Positions 56,630-64,000 of a DNA stretch of 64,000 nt are shown here, one piece after another. The DNA lies in assembly GCF_000745455.1 (NCBI RefSeq), contig NZ_KN050690.1, positions 38,831-102,830 on the forward strand, written 5' to 3'. This DNA comes from Mesoaciditoga lauensis cd-1655R = DSM 25116 (GTDB lineage: Bacteria; Thermotogota; Thermotogae; Mesoaciditogales; Mesoaciditogaceae). How positions within the stretch are numbered: the stretch's first letter is position 1; every line of letters starts with the position of its first letter. The notes under the pieces were generated by a model that worked only from the letters and a program-made list of their open reading frames with translations, did not search any database and had not been told where the DNA came from. The position numbers were made by a program, and so were the translations under genes.

Positions 56630-56875
56630 AACCCCCTTTGGCAGCTCTGCTGCCACTTCCCCCATAAATGGGGGCAGACTTCTTATATAAAATGGCTTCA
56701 TTGATACTTTCCCAAGCAATCGGCGGCAAATTAAAACTCATAGCGTCTTTAAGTCCCCTCTCACAGACTGGGAGGGGAGCGAAATTGCATAGTTGCAATG
56801 TCTCTTTCGCTTTTCCGACCAAGGCGAAGCCGCGAGCAACGCTAGTTGACGGGGAGGGTTGATCAAAAGGGTTTC
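56630..56875 (+). repeat. R3 long unit, copy 5 (inverted relative to copy 4)
   Basis: Starts with the double hairpin TGGCAGC-TCT-GCTGCCA and CCCCCAT-AA-ATGGGGG and ends with AGTTGACGGGGAGGGTTGATC. The roughly 110 bases 56755-56870 are almost identical to 52287-52400 on the opposite strand. Both hairpins carry stem bases that differ from the other copies in matched pairs. Confidence 0.8.
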
Positions 56876-56902
56876 AAACCTTAGAAAATTCAGTGTCATA
56901 TG

Positions 56903-57120
56903 TGCCCCCTTCGTCGGCTTCGCCGACACTTCCCCCGCAAGCGGGGGCAGACCTTGCATAAAACCTCATTGACATCTTGCCTTTTATAATGAAAAAGCGA
57001 AGCACTCACGGATGAGTGTCTGAGCGTGTCTCATATTTGTAGATCCTGAATAGTTTCTTCGAAACTTTCAGAATACTCTAGTAAATCAAGAGTGAATCCG
57101 TGCTGACAAGCATTTCGATA
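56903..57120 (+). repeat. R3 double hairpin joined to a decayed R1 (copy H)
   Basis: 56903-56955 has TGTCGGC-TTC... in the form CGTCGGC-TTC-GCCGACA plus CCCCCGC-AA-GCGGGGG. The GCCTTTTATAATGAAAAAGC tail then runs directly into the R1 core hairpin CACTCA-CGGA-TGAGTG. The first R1 hairpin and left arm are missing, and the right arm contains a new hairpin AGTTTC-TTC-GAAACT. The bases 57121-57240 after it show no recognisable feature. Confidence 0.7.
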
Positions 57121-57240
57121 AAAAGATCACCTTTTCACATTAAAATCGCTATTTTCGCGCGCGTTAGGAGAACCGTCGTTTTCTCACATGCCAAAAGAGA
57201 ATTTAAAATCCGACAAAACTTAAAAAATTCTTTAAAAATA

Positions 57241-57254
57241 TGATCTTCGAAGAT
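57241..57254. promoter_or_regulatory. Palindrome upstream of the glycine cleavage cluster
   Basis: GATCTTC-GAAGATC is a perfect 14-bp palindrome followed by GCTTTTTG, 35 bases before the amidotransferase ATG. It could be an operator or a weak terminator; no -35/-10 pair of good quality is visible. No glycine riboswitch sequence is seen here. Confidence 0.35.
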
Positions 57255-57288
57255 CGCTTTTTGTGATATCATTTCAATGGTGATAAAA

Positions 57289-57969
57289 ATGTGTAGAATG
57301 GTTTCAGTTATTTCAATTAAAAGTGTAAATATAGAACCTTATTTTAATGCCTTAATTGAACAGGCTAAGAATGGGAGTTTTTCTCCTCATGGAGACGGTT
57401 GGGGAATGGCCTTGTACACCCAGGATGAATTCGTGTTGAAAAAGAGTTCAAAGGCCATTTGGCAATTTAAAGTAAATTCAGAAAAAGCGAAAATAGCCAT
57501 AATTCACGCGAGAAAAACAACTTCGTCAGAGATCAAAACATCATTTACCCATCCTTTCGTCTCATCAAGCAACGGAAAAGATTGGTCCTTTGCACACAAC
57601 GGTTCTATCAAAAACTTCCCAAAATCATCCATCATAGACACTCAATTTTATTTTAAAAGATTCCTCTCACACCTGTCAGATAACGTTGATACCGTGGATG
57701 CCATGAAAAAAGCTGTCGAAGATATAGAGAAAAAGTATGAATACACTTCATTGAACGTTCTTATTTCAAACGGCGAAGATCTTTACGCTTTTAGAAAGGT
57801 GTCAAAATCAGACGATGATTATCATTCGATCTTTTACAAAGTGGAAAACGATCGTGCCGTTTTTTCAACGGAGAAATTCGGTGGGAATTGGAAAGTCTTA
57901 AACAACGATGAATACGCACATGCAAAAACGGACGGGGAAAGGATACTCTTCGAAGTGAAAGGATGGTGA
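57289..57969 (+). CDS. Class II glutamine amidotransferase (GATase2-type)
   Basis: The 226-residue protein starts at ATG 57289 so that Cys2 becomes the N-terminal nucleophile after Met removal (MCRMVSVISI). The longer frame would bury it. The family motifs SPHGDGWGMALY, AIIHARKTTSS, FTHPFV and WSFAHNGSIKNF are present. The domain stands alone with no synthetase part, like YafJ-type proteins, so the acceptor of the released ammonia is unknown. It leads the glycine cleavage cluster, 3 bases before the DUF2007 gene. Confidence 0.87.
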   Translation: MCRMVSVISIKSVNIEPYFNALIEQAKNGSFSPHGDGWGMALYTQDEFVLKKSSKAIWQFKVNSEKAKIAIIHARKTTSSEIKTSFTHPFVSSSNGKDWSFAHNGSIKNFPKSSIIDTQFYFKRFLSHLSDNVDTVDAMKKAVEDIEKKYEYTSLNVLISNGEDLYAFRKVSKSDDDYHSIFYKVENDRAVFSTEKFGGNWKVLNNDEYAHAKTDGERILFEVKGW

Positions 57970-57972
57970 TCT

Positions 57973-58233
57973 ATGAGTAAAGATAATGAGGATAAATGGG
58001 TTGTGCTGGAACTGTACGAAAATGGAATTAAAGCTGAAATAGCAAAAGGATTTTTGGAGGAAAATGGAATTTTCGTTCAAATACGGGATTCCACCGTTCC
58101 TTACGGTGGAAGCGCGTACTTTGGTCAAGAAAGTCCAAAAGAATTACTGGTGTTAAAAGAAAATCTGGAAGAGGCAAAAAAGCTCCTCGAAGAAATCAAA
58201 AATAAAAATGAGAAGAGTGAAAAGGAGGAATAA
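57973..58233 (+). CDS. DUF2007 domain protein
   Basis: The 86-residue protein has the DUF2007 pattern: WVVLELYENGIKAEIAKGFL, ENGIFVQIRD, then ELLVLKENLEEAKKLLEEI. The family has a ferredoxin-like fold and is annotated as a putative signal-transducing protein without a proven role. It starts behind AGGATGGTGAT and ends one base before the gcvT ATG, so it is co-transcribed with the glycine cleavage genes. Confidence 0.8.
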   Translation: MSKDNEDKWVVLELYENGIKAEIAKGFLEENGIFVQIRDSTVPYGGSAYFGQESPKELLVLKENLEEAKKLLEEIKNKNEKSEKEE

Positions 58234-58234
58234 A

Positions 58235-59341
58235 ATGGACCTTAAAAAGACGCCTCTTAACGCGGAACACAAGAGGCTAGGCGCAAAGATGGTAGACTTC
58301 GGTGGTTGGGAGATGCCTGTTCAGTACACTTCTATCCTGGAAGAACACAAAGCTGTAAGGGAGAGGGCAGGCGTTTTTGATGTCTCTCACATGGGAGAAA
58401 TTCTAGTAGAAGGAAAAGATGCAATACCATTTGTCGATCATCTGATCGTGAACTCCGTTTCCAAACTCAAAAGTGGGCAGATTTGTTACAGCCCTATGTG
58501 CTACGAAAACGCAACCATCGTGGATGACCTTTTGGCTTACAGATTTTCAGAAACAAAGATTTTCCTCGTTGTAAACGCTTCAAACACGGATAAAGATTTT
58601 GACTGGATAAAGAAACAAAGCAAGGACTACGATGTCGAAGTTACCAACCTTTCAGATCAATACGCGCAAATTGCGTTTCAGGGACCAAAAGCAGAAGAAA
58701 TATTGAACCAAATTTCAGGAGTAAAGCTTTCAGACATAGAATTCTATCATTTCACCACTGGTAGAATAAACGGTATTGAATGCATCGTTTCAAGAACGGG
58801 TTACACAGGTGAAGACGGTTTTGAATTGTATTTCACCCCAGACGCGGCAGAAGCCATGTGGAGAAAGTTACTGGAAATTGGAAAGCCGTACGACGTCAAG
58901 CCAGCAGGACTTGGTGCCAGGGATACACTCAGATTCGAAGCTTGCTACATGCTCTATGGAAACGACATAGATGATACGACCACTCCATTGGAAGCTGGAT
59001 TAAAATGGACGATAGATTTCAGCAAGAAAGATTTCAACGGCAAAGAGGTATTGGTAAAACAAAAGGAAGAAGGCTTAACCCGCAGATTAAGGGGATTGGA
59101 AATTTCCAAAGGAATAGCTCGCCATGGATACAAGGTGTTTTCGGCGGATGGAAAAGAGATAGGTTACGTCACAAGCGGCACGAAATCCCCAACGTTGGGT
59201 AAATCTTTGGCCATGGCCTATTTGGCGAAGGGATACACAAAGCTTGGAACGGAAGTTTTCGTGGAAATACATGGAAAACGTGTGAGTGCGAATGTGATAA
59301 AAATGCCTTTCTATAGAGGTAGCGTAAAATCCGGAAAATAA
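58235..59341 (+). CDS. gcvT: Glycine cleavage T protein (aminomethyltransferase)
   Basis: The 368-residue protein starts at ATG 58235 behind AAAAGGAGG. Signatures are KMVDFGGWEMPVQY, GVFDVSHMGEILVEG, FQGPKAEEIL, SRTGYTGEDGFELYF and AGLGARDTLRFEACYMLYG. It transfers the aminomethyl carbon from lipoyl-GcvH to tetrahydrofolate, releasing ammonia. It is followed by gcvH after 27 bases. Confidence 0.97.
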   Translation: MDLKKTPLNAEHKRLGAKMVDFGGWEMPVQYTSILEEHKAVRERAGVFDVSHMGEILVEGKDAIPFVDHLIVNSVSKLKSGQICYSPMCYENATIVDDLLAYRFSETKIFLVVNASNTDKDFDWIKKQSKDYDVEVTNLSDQYAQIAFQGPKAEEILNQISGVKLSDIEFYHFTTGRINGIECIVSRTGYTGEDGFELYFTPDAAEAMWRKLLEIGKPYDVKPAGLGARDTLRFEACYMLYGNDIDDTTTPLEAGLKWTIDFSKKDFNGKEVLVKQKEEGLTRRLRGLEISKGIARHGYKVFSADGKEIGYVTSGTKSPTLGKSLAMAYLAKGYTKLGTEVFVEIHGKRVSANVIKMPFYRGSVKSGK

Positions 59342-59368
59342 TTTTATAAAAAGAGGAGGATTTAAAAG

Positions 59369-59734
59369 ATGAAAAAATACACCGAATCTCACGAATGGGT
59401 CGAACTGGATGGAAAAGTTGCGACGGTAGGAATTTCCGATCACGCTCAAAACGAACTTGGAGACATAGTTTACGTTGAATTACCAGAAGTTGGAAAAGAA
59501 GTAAAAGCTGGCGAAACACTTTGCTCAGTTGAATCCGTGAAATCCGCAAGCGACGTTTACGCGCCGGTAAGTGGAAAAGTCGTTGAAGTAAACGAAGAAC
59601 TCGAAAACGCACCAGAAACGATAAACAAATCCGCCGAAAAAGATGGCTGGATAGCGAAAATAGAAGTTTCCGATCCTTCTGAATTGGACAAATTGTTAAG
59701 TGAAGAGGAATACAAAAAAAAGATAGCTGAATAA
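59369..59734 (+). CDS. gcvH: Glycine cleavage H protein
   Basis: The 121-residue lipoyl carrier begins [14 protein letters not shown] and has the lipoylated lysine in [18 protein letters not shown] (about residue 60). It shuttles the aminomethyl group between the P and T proteins and returns electrons to the L protein. The start is preceded by AAGAGGAGG. A hairpin separates it from gcvPA. No lipoyl ligase or dihydrolipoamide dehydrogenase gene is in the window. Confidence 0.97.
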   Translation: MKKYTESHEWVELDGKVATVGISDHAQNELGDIVYVELPEVGKEVKAGETLCSVESVKSASDVYAPVSGKVVEVNEELENAPETINKSAEKDGWIAKIEVSDPSELDKLLSEEEYKKKIAE

Positions 59735-59748
59735 TTTTCAAATTGCCA

Positions 59749-59774
59749 AAAGGGCGGTTCTTAGAATCGCCCTT
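59749..59774 (+). terminator. Hairpin between gcvH and gcvPA
   Basis: AAGGGCGGTTCT pairs with AGAATCGCCCTT through one G-T wobble. Only a short A/T stretch follows, so it may reduce rather than stop transcription, giving more GcvTH than GcvP, or it may stabilise the 3' end of the upstream message. Confidence 0.55.
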
Positions 59775-59803
59775 AAATCATATCGAGAAAAGAGGGATAA
59801 GTC

Positions 59804-61168
59804 ATGAACTCTTACATTCCTCACACAGAAGACGAAGTCGAGGAAATGTTAAAAGCGATAGGAGTCAAAAGCGTAAACGAACTTTTCTCTCCTCTTCCTC
59901 AAGACAGACGCGTTAAAACCATGGGGTTAGATGATCCCAAAGATGAATACAGCGTCTTTTTGAAGTTAAAAGAATTGGCTTCAAAAAACGCGGATGCGCA
60001 GCGTTACACTTATTTTATGGGTGGTGGCATATACAACCATGTGATTCCTTCCGCCGTTCACCAAATAGTTTCGCGAGGCGATTTTTACACAGCTTACACG
60101 CCTTATCAAGCGGAAGTTTCCCAGGGTTCACTCCAAATGATGTTCGAATTTCAAACGATGATGTGCGAACTAACCGGAATGGGAATTTCTAACGCTTCCA
60201 TGTACGATGGTGCATCGGCAACCGCCGAAGCCGCGCTCATGGCGGCAAGATTCATGAAAAAAGACAAGATACTCGTTGCCGATTCACTTCATCCCGAATA
60301 CCTTCAAACCATAAATACGTACGTAAGTGGGCCTCAGTTGAAAATAGAAACCATTCAACACGACGAAAGCGGCATGCTTTCGGTTGAAGATTTGAAAGCA
60401 AAAATAGATGAAGAAACTGCGGGTGTTATCGTTCAATATCCGAATTTCTTCGGTGTCATCGAGGATCTGAAAGCCATAAGGGAAGCGTCAAAAGACGTTC
60501 TCATGATCGTCGTGGTTAACCCCATCTCTTTGGGAGTGTTGGAAGCTCCTGGAAACTTTGGAGCGGACATCGTTACGGGAGATGGACAACCGCTTGGAAT
60601 TCCAATGAATTTTGGAGGCCCTTCCTTCGGAATATTCGCAATAAGGGACGATAAAAGATTGGTCAGAACGATGCCTGGAAGGATAATAGGAGAAACGGTG
60701 GATGTGGATGGAAAACGCGGGTACGTTATGACACTTCAAGCAAGAGAGCAGCATATACGCCGCGCAAAGGCCACATCCAACATCTGCTCAAATCACGCAT
60801 TGGGAACGCTTTACGCCGCCACGTATCTTTCGTTGGTAGGACCCGAAGGATTAAGAGAAATAGGCGAAAACAACATTTCGAAATCCCACTATCTCTTGGA
60901 GCGTCTCGAAAAAACCGGACACTTTAAAAGGAAATTCAGTGGGGAATTCTTCAACGAATTCGTCGTGGAAACAGATCTCAACATATTCAAGCTTAAGAGA
61001 AAACTCCTTAAAAATGACATAATAGGGCCTTTAGATCTCGGGATGTTCGGTGGAACAAAGAGCAAACTGAAAAAGCTCCTTTCCAAAAACGATCTGCTTT
61101 TCTGTACCACGGAAGCAAATACCGCCGAAGACATAGAGCGCTTGCTTTCCGTTGTGGAGGCGATGTGA
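59804..61168 (+). CDS. gcvPA: Glycine dehydrogenase (decarboxylating) subunit 1
   Basis: The 454-residue protein starts [18 protein letters not shown], with [40 protein letters not shown] and [16 protein letters not shown]. This is the N-terminal half of glycine decarboxylase, encoded separately as in many Firmicutes and thermophiles. It contributes to the PLP active site but lacks the PLP lysine. It overlaps the frame of gcvPB's leader; its stop is one base before the gcvPB ATG. Confidence 0.97.
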   Translation: MNSYIPHTEDEVEEMLKAIGVKSVNELFSPLPQDRRVKTMGLDDPKDEYSVFLKLKELASKNADAQRYTYFMGGGIYNHVIPSAVHQIVSRGDFYTAYTPYQAEVSQGSLQMMFEFQTMMCELTGMGISNASMYDGASATAEAALMAARFMKKDKILVADSLHPEYLQTINTYVSGPQLKIETIQHDESGMLSVEDLKAKIDEETAGVIVQYPNFFGVIEDLKAIREASKDVLMIVVVNPISLGVLEAPGNFGADIVTGDGQPLGIPMNFGGPSFGIFAIRDDKRLVRTMPGRIIGETVDVDGKRGYVMTLQAREQHIRRAKATSNICSNHALGTLYAATYLSLVGPEGLREIGENNISKSHYLLERLEKTGHFKRKFSGEFFNEFVVETDLNIFKLKRKLLKNDIIGPLDLGMFGGTKSKLKKLLSKNDLLFCTTEANTAEDIERLLSVVEAM

Positions 61169-61169
61169 G

Positions 61170-62603
61170 ATGGAATTGATATTCGAAATATCCAAAAAAG
61201 GCAGAAGGGGATTCATTCCTCCAAAGATGGACGTAAAGCCGTACAAGATTAACTCCAAATTCGCCAGAAAAAACGCACCAAAGCTTCCTGAAGTTACCGA
61301 AGGAGACGTTGTAAGGCACTACACAAACCTCTCAAGGCTAAATTACGCAGTCGACACGGGCTTCTATCCGTTGGGCTCTTGTACGATGAAATACAATCCC
61401 AAATTGAACGAAAGGGTTGCAAGCTTCCCAGGATTCTCTGAGATACATCCGTATCAGGATCAGAAGACCATCCAAGGCGCGCTCGAACTCATGTATGAAC
61501 TTGAAGAAGCTCTCAAAAAAATAACGGGCATGGACGCGATGACGCTTCAACCCGCAGCTGGCGCGCACGGCGAATACACCGGAATAGCCATAATAAGGCA
61601 ATACCACAGAAGCAGAAGAGACTTTAAAAGGGACGAAATCATAGTTCCAGATTCCGCTCACGGAACAAACCCGGCCTCTTCGGCGATGAATGGCTTCAAA
61701 GTGATAGAGATAAAGTCAGACGATCATGGAATGGTCGATGTTAACGAACTGAAAAAAGTGGTTGGCCCTCATACGGCAGGCATGATGCTTACCAATCCAA
61801 ACACGTTGGGTATATTTGAAGAAAACATCCTGGAAATAGCCAAAACCGTTCACGATGCCGGCGGCTTGATGTATTACGACGGCGCGAACCTTAACGCCAT
61901 AATGGGACAGGTTAGACCTGGCGATATGGGATTTGACGTTGTCCATCTCAATCTCCACAAAACCTTCTCAACGCCTCATGGCATGGGTGGACCAGGCTCT
62001 GGACCGGTTGGAGTTAAAGAATTCCTTAAAGATTTCTTGCCGGTTCCAAGGGTCGTCAAGAAAAAAGACAAGTACGCACTTGATTATTCAAGCAAAAAAA
62101 CCATCGGCAGGGTGAGAAGCTTCTACGGAAACTTCACGGTTTTGGTCAAAGCTTACGCTTACATCCTTACGATGGGCGAAGAAGGAATAAAACGCGCAAG
62201 CGAAATGGCGGTACTCAACGCCAATTACTTAAGAGTGGCCATTTCCAAGCTCCTTGAAGTACCTCATAACAGTATATGCATGCACGAATTCGTGGCAAGC
62301 ACGACGCCACTTCAAGACAAGGGAATAAAGGCGTTGGACGTTGTGAAACGCATGCTTGACTACGGAATTCATCCACCGACGGTTTACTTTCCACTCATCG
62401 TTCATGAAGACATCATGGTAGAACCTACGGAAACGGAATCGAAAGATACGCTCGATAGATTCATAGAAATAGTAAAAGAAATAGTGGAAGAAGCCAAAAA
62501 AGACCCAGAAAACCTTAAAACCGCACCGCATACAACGCCGGTTAGGCGTCTGGACGACACACGCGCCGCAAGATATCCCGTTTTGAGGTGGAAATCAGAA
62601 TGA
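61170..62603 (+). CDS. gcvPB: Glycine dehydrogenase (decarboxylating) subunit 2
   Basis: The 477-residue protein starts at ATG 61170 ([18 protein letters not shown]); the six-residue extension in the frame is unlikely. It has [30 protein letters not shown] and the PLP lysine in [19 protein letters not shown] (about residue 268). With GcvPA it decarboxylates glycine and loads the aminomethyl group on GcvH. The stop overlaps the ATG of the MutS-like gene. Confidence 0.97.
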   Translation: MELIFEISKKGRRGFIPPKMDVKPYKINSKFARKNAPKLPEVTEGDVVRHYTNLSRLNYAVDTGFYPLGSCTMKYNPKLNERVASFPGFSEIHPYQDQKTIQGALELMYELEEALKKITGMDAMTLQPAAGAHGEYTGIAIIRQYHRSRRDFKRDEIIVPDSAHGTNPASSAMNGFKVIEIKSDDHGMVDVNELKKVVGPHTAGMMLTNPNTLGIFEENILEIAKTVHDAGGLMYYDGANLNAIMGQVRPGDMGFDVVHLNLHKTFSTPHGMGGPGSGPVGVKEFLKDFLPVPRVVKKKDKYALDYSSKKTIGRVRSFYGNFTVLVKAYAYILTMGEEGIKRASEMAVLNANYLRVAISKLLEVPHNSICMHEFVASTTPLQDKGIKALDVVKRMLDYGIHPPTVYFPLIVHEDIMVEPTETESKDTLDRFIEIVKEIVEEAKKDPENLKTAPHTTPVRRLDDTRAARYPVLRWKSE

Positions 62604-64000
62604 TAAGAAAAACGCCGGAGCAATCCGCTCCGGCATTTTTCGATGAACAAACCAAGAATTTCATCTCATTCGAAGAAATCGTAAATCCCTTCAAACCCCT
62701 AAGCATCTTCGCAAAAAAGGATTTTCTTCATCTTCAACCCCTAAACGAAGAGGAATTGAAAACGAATTATGAATTCTTGAGAAAAGTTGAAAAATGTGAA
62801 AAATCCAGAAACAGAATAGAGCACATTTTAAGCGACTTTCACGAAATTTCGGCAAGCTTGAAAACTCTGGAAAAAGGCACATCCACAAGCGTGGACATCT
62901 TTGAGATAAAAAGGTTCATTCATCATCATAAAATTTTGAAAGAGTTAACCGATAGCTGTCTTGGAGGATATTTCACTTCACTGCAAGATATATGGGAAAT
63001 ACTTGACCCACAAAACAGCGCCTCCTATGCCTTCGCCCCTTTCAACGAAACCATAGAAAAACTGACAAAAAAGTGCGTAAAACTTCAATCGAAAATAGGT
63101 GCTCTTTACAAAGTGCAAGCGGAAAAGGTCGAAAAAGCATTTGGGATAAAAGTAAAAGATAGGAAGTTCATCTTGAAAAGAAGAAAATCCAAAGAAATAC
63201 TCTCTTCAGATTTGGTAATGGTGGAAAGAGAGGGAATACAAAGTTACACGTTCGTTCTGAGGCCCACAGATGAAATACTGTCGCTTGAAAGGGAACTATC
63301 GGATTGTGAAAACGCACTGAAAATCGCTCAGGATAAAGAGGTAAAGCGCCTTTGCGATACGCTTTCACAGCACGTAGAACGTTTAAAAGAAGAAAAGCGT
63401 AAGATATCCGAACTTGATCTGTCGCTTGCAAAGCTTCGTGGATTGAAATGGGGGTGGACTTACCCTGAATTCGATTCAAAAATGGACATACGCTTCGCAT
63501 TTCATCCCGAAATAAAACACAGTGTTGAAGAAATGGAATACACTTACACGCCCTTAAACGGTGTATTTGAAAAAGGCTTAACGATGATCTTCGGTCCGAA
63601 CATGGGAGGCAAAACGACGACGCTCAAAACTATCGGTTTACTTTGCGCGTTGGCATCTTATGGATTCTTGGTGCCAGCGAAATCCGTTATTTTGCCATAC
63701 ATAAAATGGATAAGGTACATAGGATCAGACGAAGGAAACAACGGCCTTTCGAAATTTGCAAAACAGATGGATTCCATGGCAAAAACGATTTCCTTTCCTC
63801 AAAACGGACTTATCTTGATAGATGAATTCGGTGCAGGCACGAATCCTTACGAAGGCGAAGCGCTGGCAACTGCCCTGGCCAAAGAACTTAATAGAAGAAA
63901 TGATTTTTCGATAATGGTTACTCACTACAGAAAAACGATAGAAGATGTGAAATGCAAAAAGTACACGATGGGGCGTATAAATTTTGAAGATGAAATCACG
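62600..64000 (+). CDS. MutS-like ATPase, 3' end beyond the window
   Basis: At least 467 residues, open from ATG 62600 (ATGA overlap with gcvPB) to the window end. The first 320 residues are helical and charged, with no mismatch-recognition domain. The ATPase core has Walker [15 protein letters not shown] (about 333), a [18 protein letters not shown] Walker B/D-loop and VTHYRKT. This fits MutS-related proteins lacking domain I. One such subgroup, found with lysine fermentation genes, is thought to reactivate an aminomutase; others act on recombination intermediates. A terminator-like hairpin lies within its first 15 codons. Confidence 0.8.
   Translation, partial: MIRKTPEQSAPAFFDEQTKNFISFEEIVNPFKPLSIFAKKDFLHLQPLNEEELKTNYEFLRKVEKCEKSRNRIEHILSDFHEISASLKTLEKGTSTSVDIFEIKRFIHHHKILKELTDSCLGGYFTSLQDIWEILDPQNSASYAFAPFNETIEKLTKKCVKLQSKIGALYKVQAEKVEKAFGIKVKDRKFILKRRKSKEILSSDLVMVEREGIQSYTFVLRPTDEILSLERELSDCENALKIAQDKEVKRLCDTLSQHVERLKEEKRKISELDLSLAKLRGLKWGWTYPEFDSKMDIRFAFHPEIKHSVEEMEYTYTPLNGVFEKGLTMIFGPNMGGKTTTLKTIGLLCALASYGFLVPAKSVILPYIKWIRYIGSDEGNNGLSKFAKQMDSMAKTISFPQNGLILIDEFGAGTNPYEGEALATALAKELNRRNDFSIMVTHYRKTIEDVKCKKYTMGRINFEDEIT
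62614..62641 (+). terminator. Terminator-like hairpin at the end of the gcv operon, inside the next gene
   Basis: GCCGGAGC-AATCC-GCTCCGGC is followed by ATTTTTC. The 8-bp GC-rich stem and T run have the form of an intrinsic terminator 11 bases after the gcvPB stop, yet it falls within codons 5-14 of the MutS-like frame. It may attenuate transcription into that gene. Confidence 0.65.

Noticed and set aside
57121-57288. Glycine riboswitch before the glycine cleavage cluster
   Set aside because: No tandem or single glycine aptamer core could be recognised; only a 14-bp palindrome is present.

Overview
The window looks like a chromosomal segment of a low-G+C anaerobic bacterium, most likely a member of the Thermotogota. 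The signs are MalFG-type sugar permeases with oversized insertions, a DUF4912 protein beside a GH57 glucan branching enzyme, a split glycine decarboxylase (gcvPA/gcvPB), Hfq, an adenine deaminase, and an anaerobe's oxidative-stress operon (superoxide reductase, flavodiiron protein, rubrerythrin). A single-chain pyruvate:ferredoxin oxidoreductase is present rather than the multi-subunit form I associate with Thermotoga itself, which hints at another lineage. The taxonomic call is inference.

Layout: 1-8.4 kb is a complete type I-B CRISPR-Cas operon on the minus strand (cas6-cas8b-small subunit-cas7-cas5-cas3-cas4-cas1-cas2). It ends in a leader and one leader-proximal repeat, so the array itself lies outside the window. 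8.9-15.4 kb holds mnmA and, divergent from it, rhomboid-rpoN-thiN-DUF4912-GH57. 15.5-19 kb is the pyruvate oxidoreductase. 20.3-25.5 kb is degV, a hotdog thioesterase, adeC and a lone molybdenum hydroxylase large subunit (purine breakdown). 26.1-33.3 kb is a PLP enzyme, a UvrD-like helicase, a TPR-GGDEF protein and upp. 33.3-42.8 kb is a sugar permease pair, a lipoprotein, then an FtsB-like protein, a methyltransferase, miaA, hfq, hflX, a small protein and metK. 43.3-48.5 kb has a glutaredoxin, a DUF4258 protein, a PP-loop ATPase, ltaE, a D-aminopeptidase, tRNA-Asn and two small proteins. 49-52.1 kb is ahcY, an MBL hydrolase and tRNA-Gly. 52.7-56.5 kb is the Fur/PerR-controlled oxidative-stress operon. 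57.3-64 kb is a class II amidotransferase, DUF2007, gcvT-gcvH-gcvPA-gcvPB, and a MutS-like ATPase cut off by the window end.

The most unusual feature is not a protein. Every gene-free stretch longer than about 300 bases in this window (eight or nine of them) carries copies of three families of structured repeats, called R1, R2 and R3 here. R1 copies are long imperfect inverted repeats with a central multi-hairpin core. Three copies are about 345-365 bp long with terminal motifs built on TTGTGCGT. R2 is a 175-bp hairpin that shares R1's core motif and is joined to R1 in a fixed arrangement. R3 is a GC-rich double hairpin, sometimes part of a 240-bp unit. Stem bases change in matched pairs between copies, so the folded shape itself appears to be maintained. 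No transposase is visible in the window, so the elements look non-autonomous.
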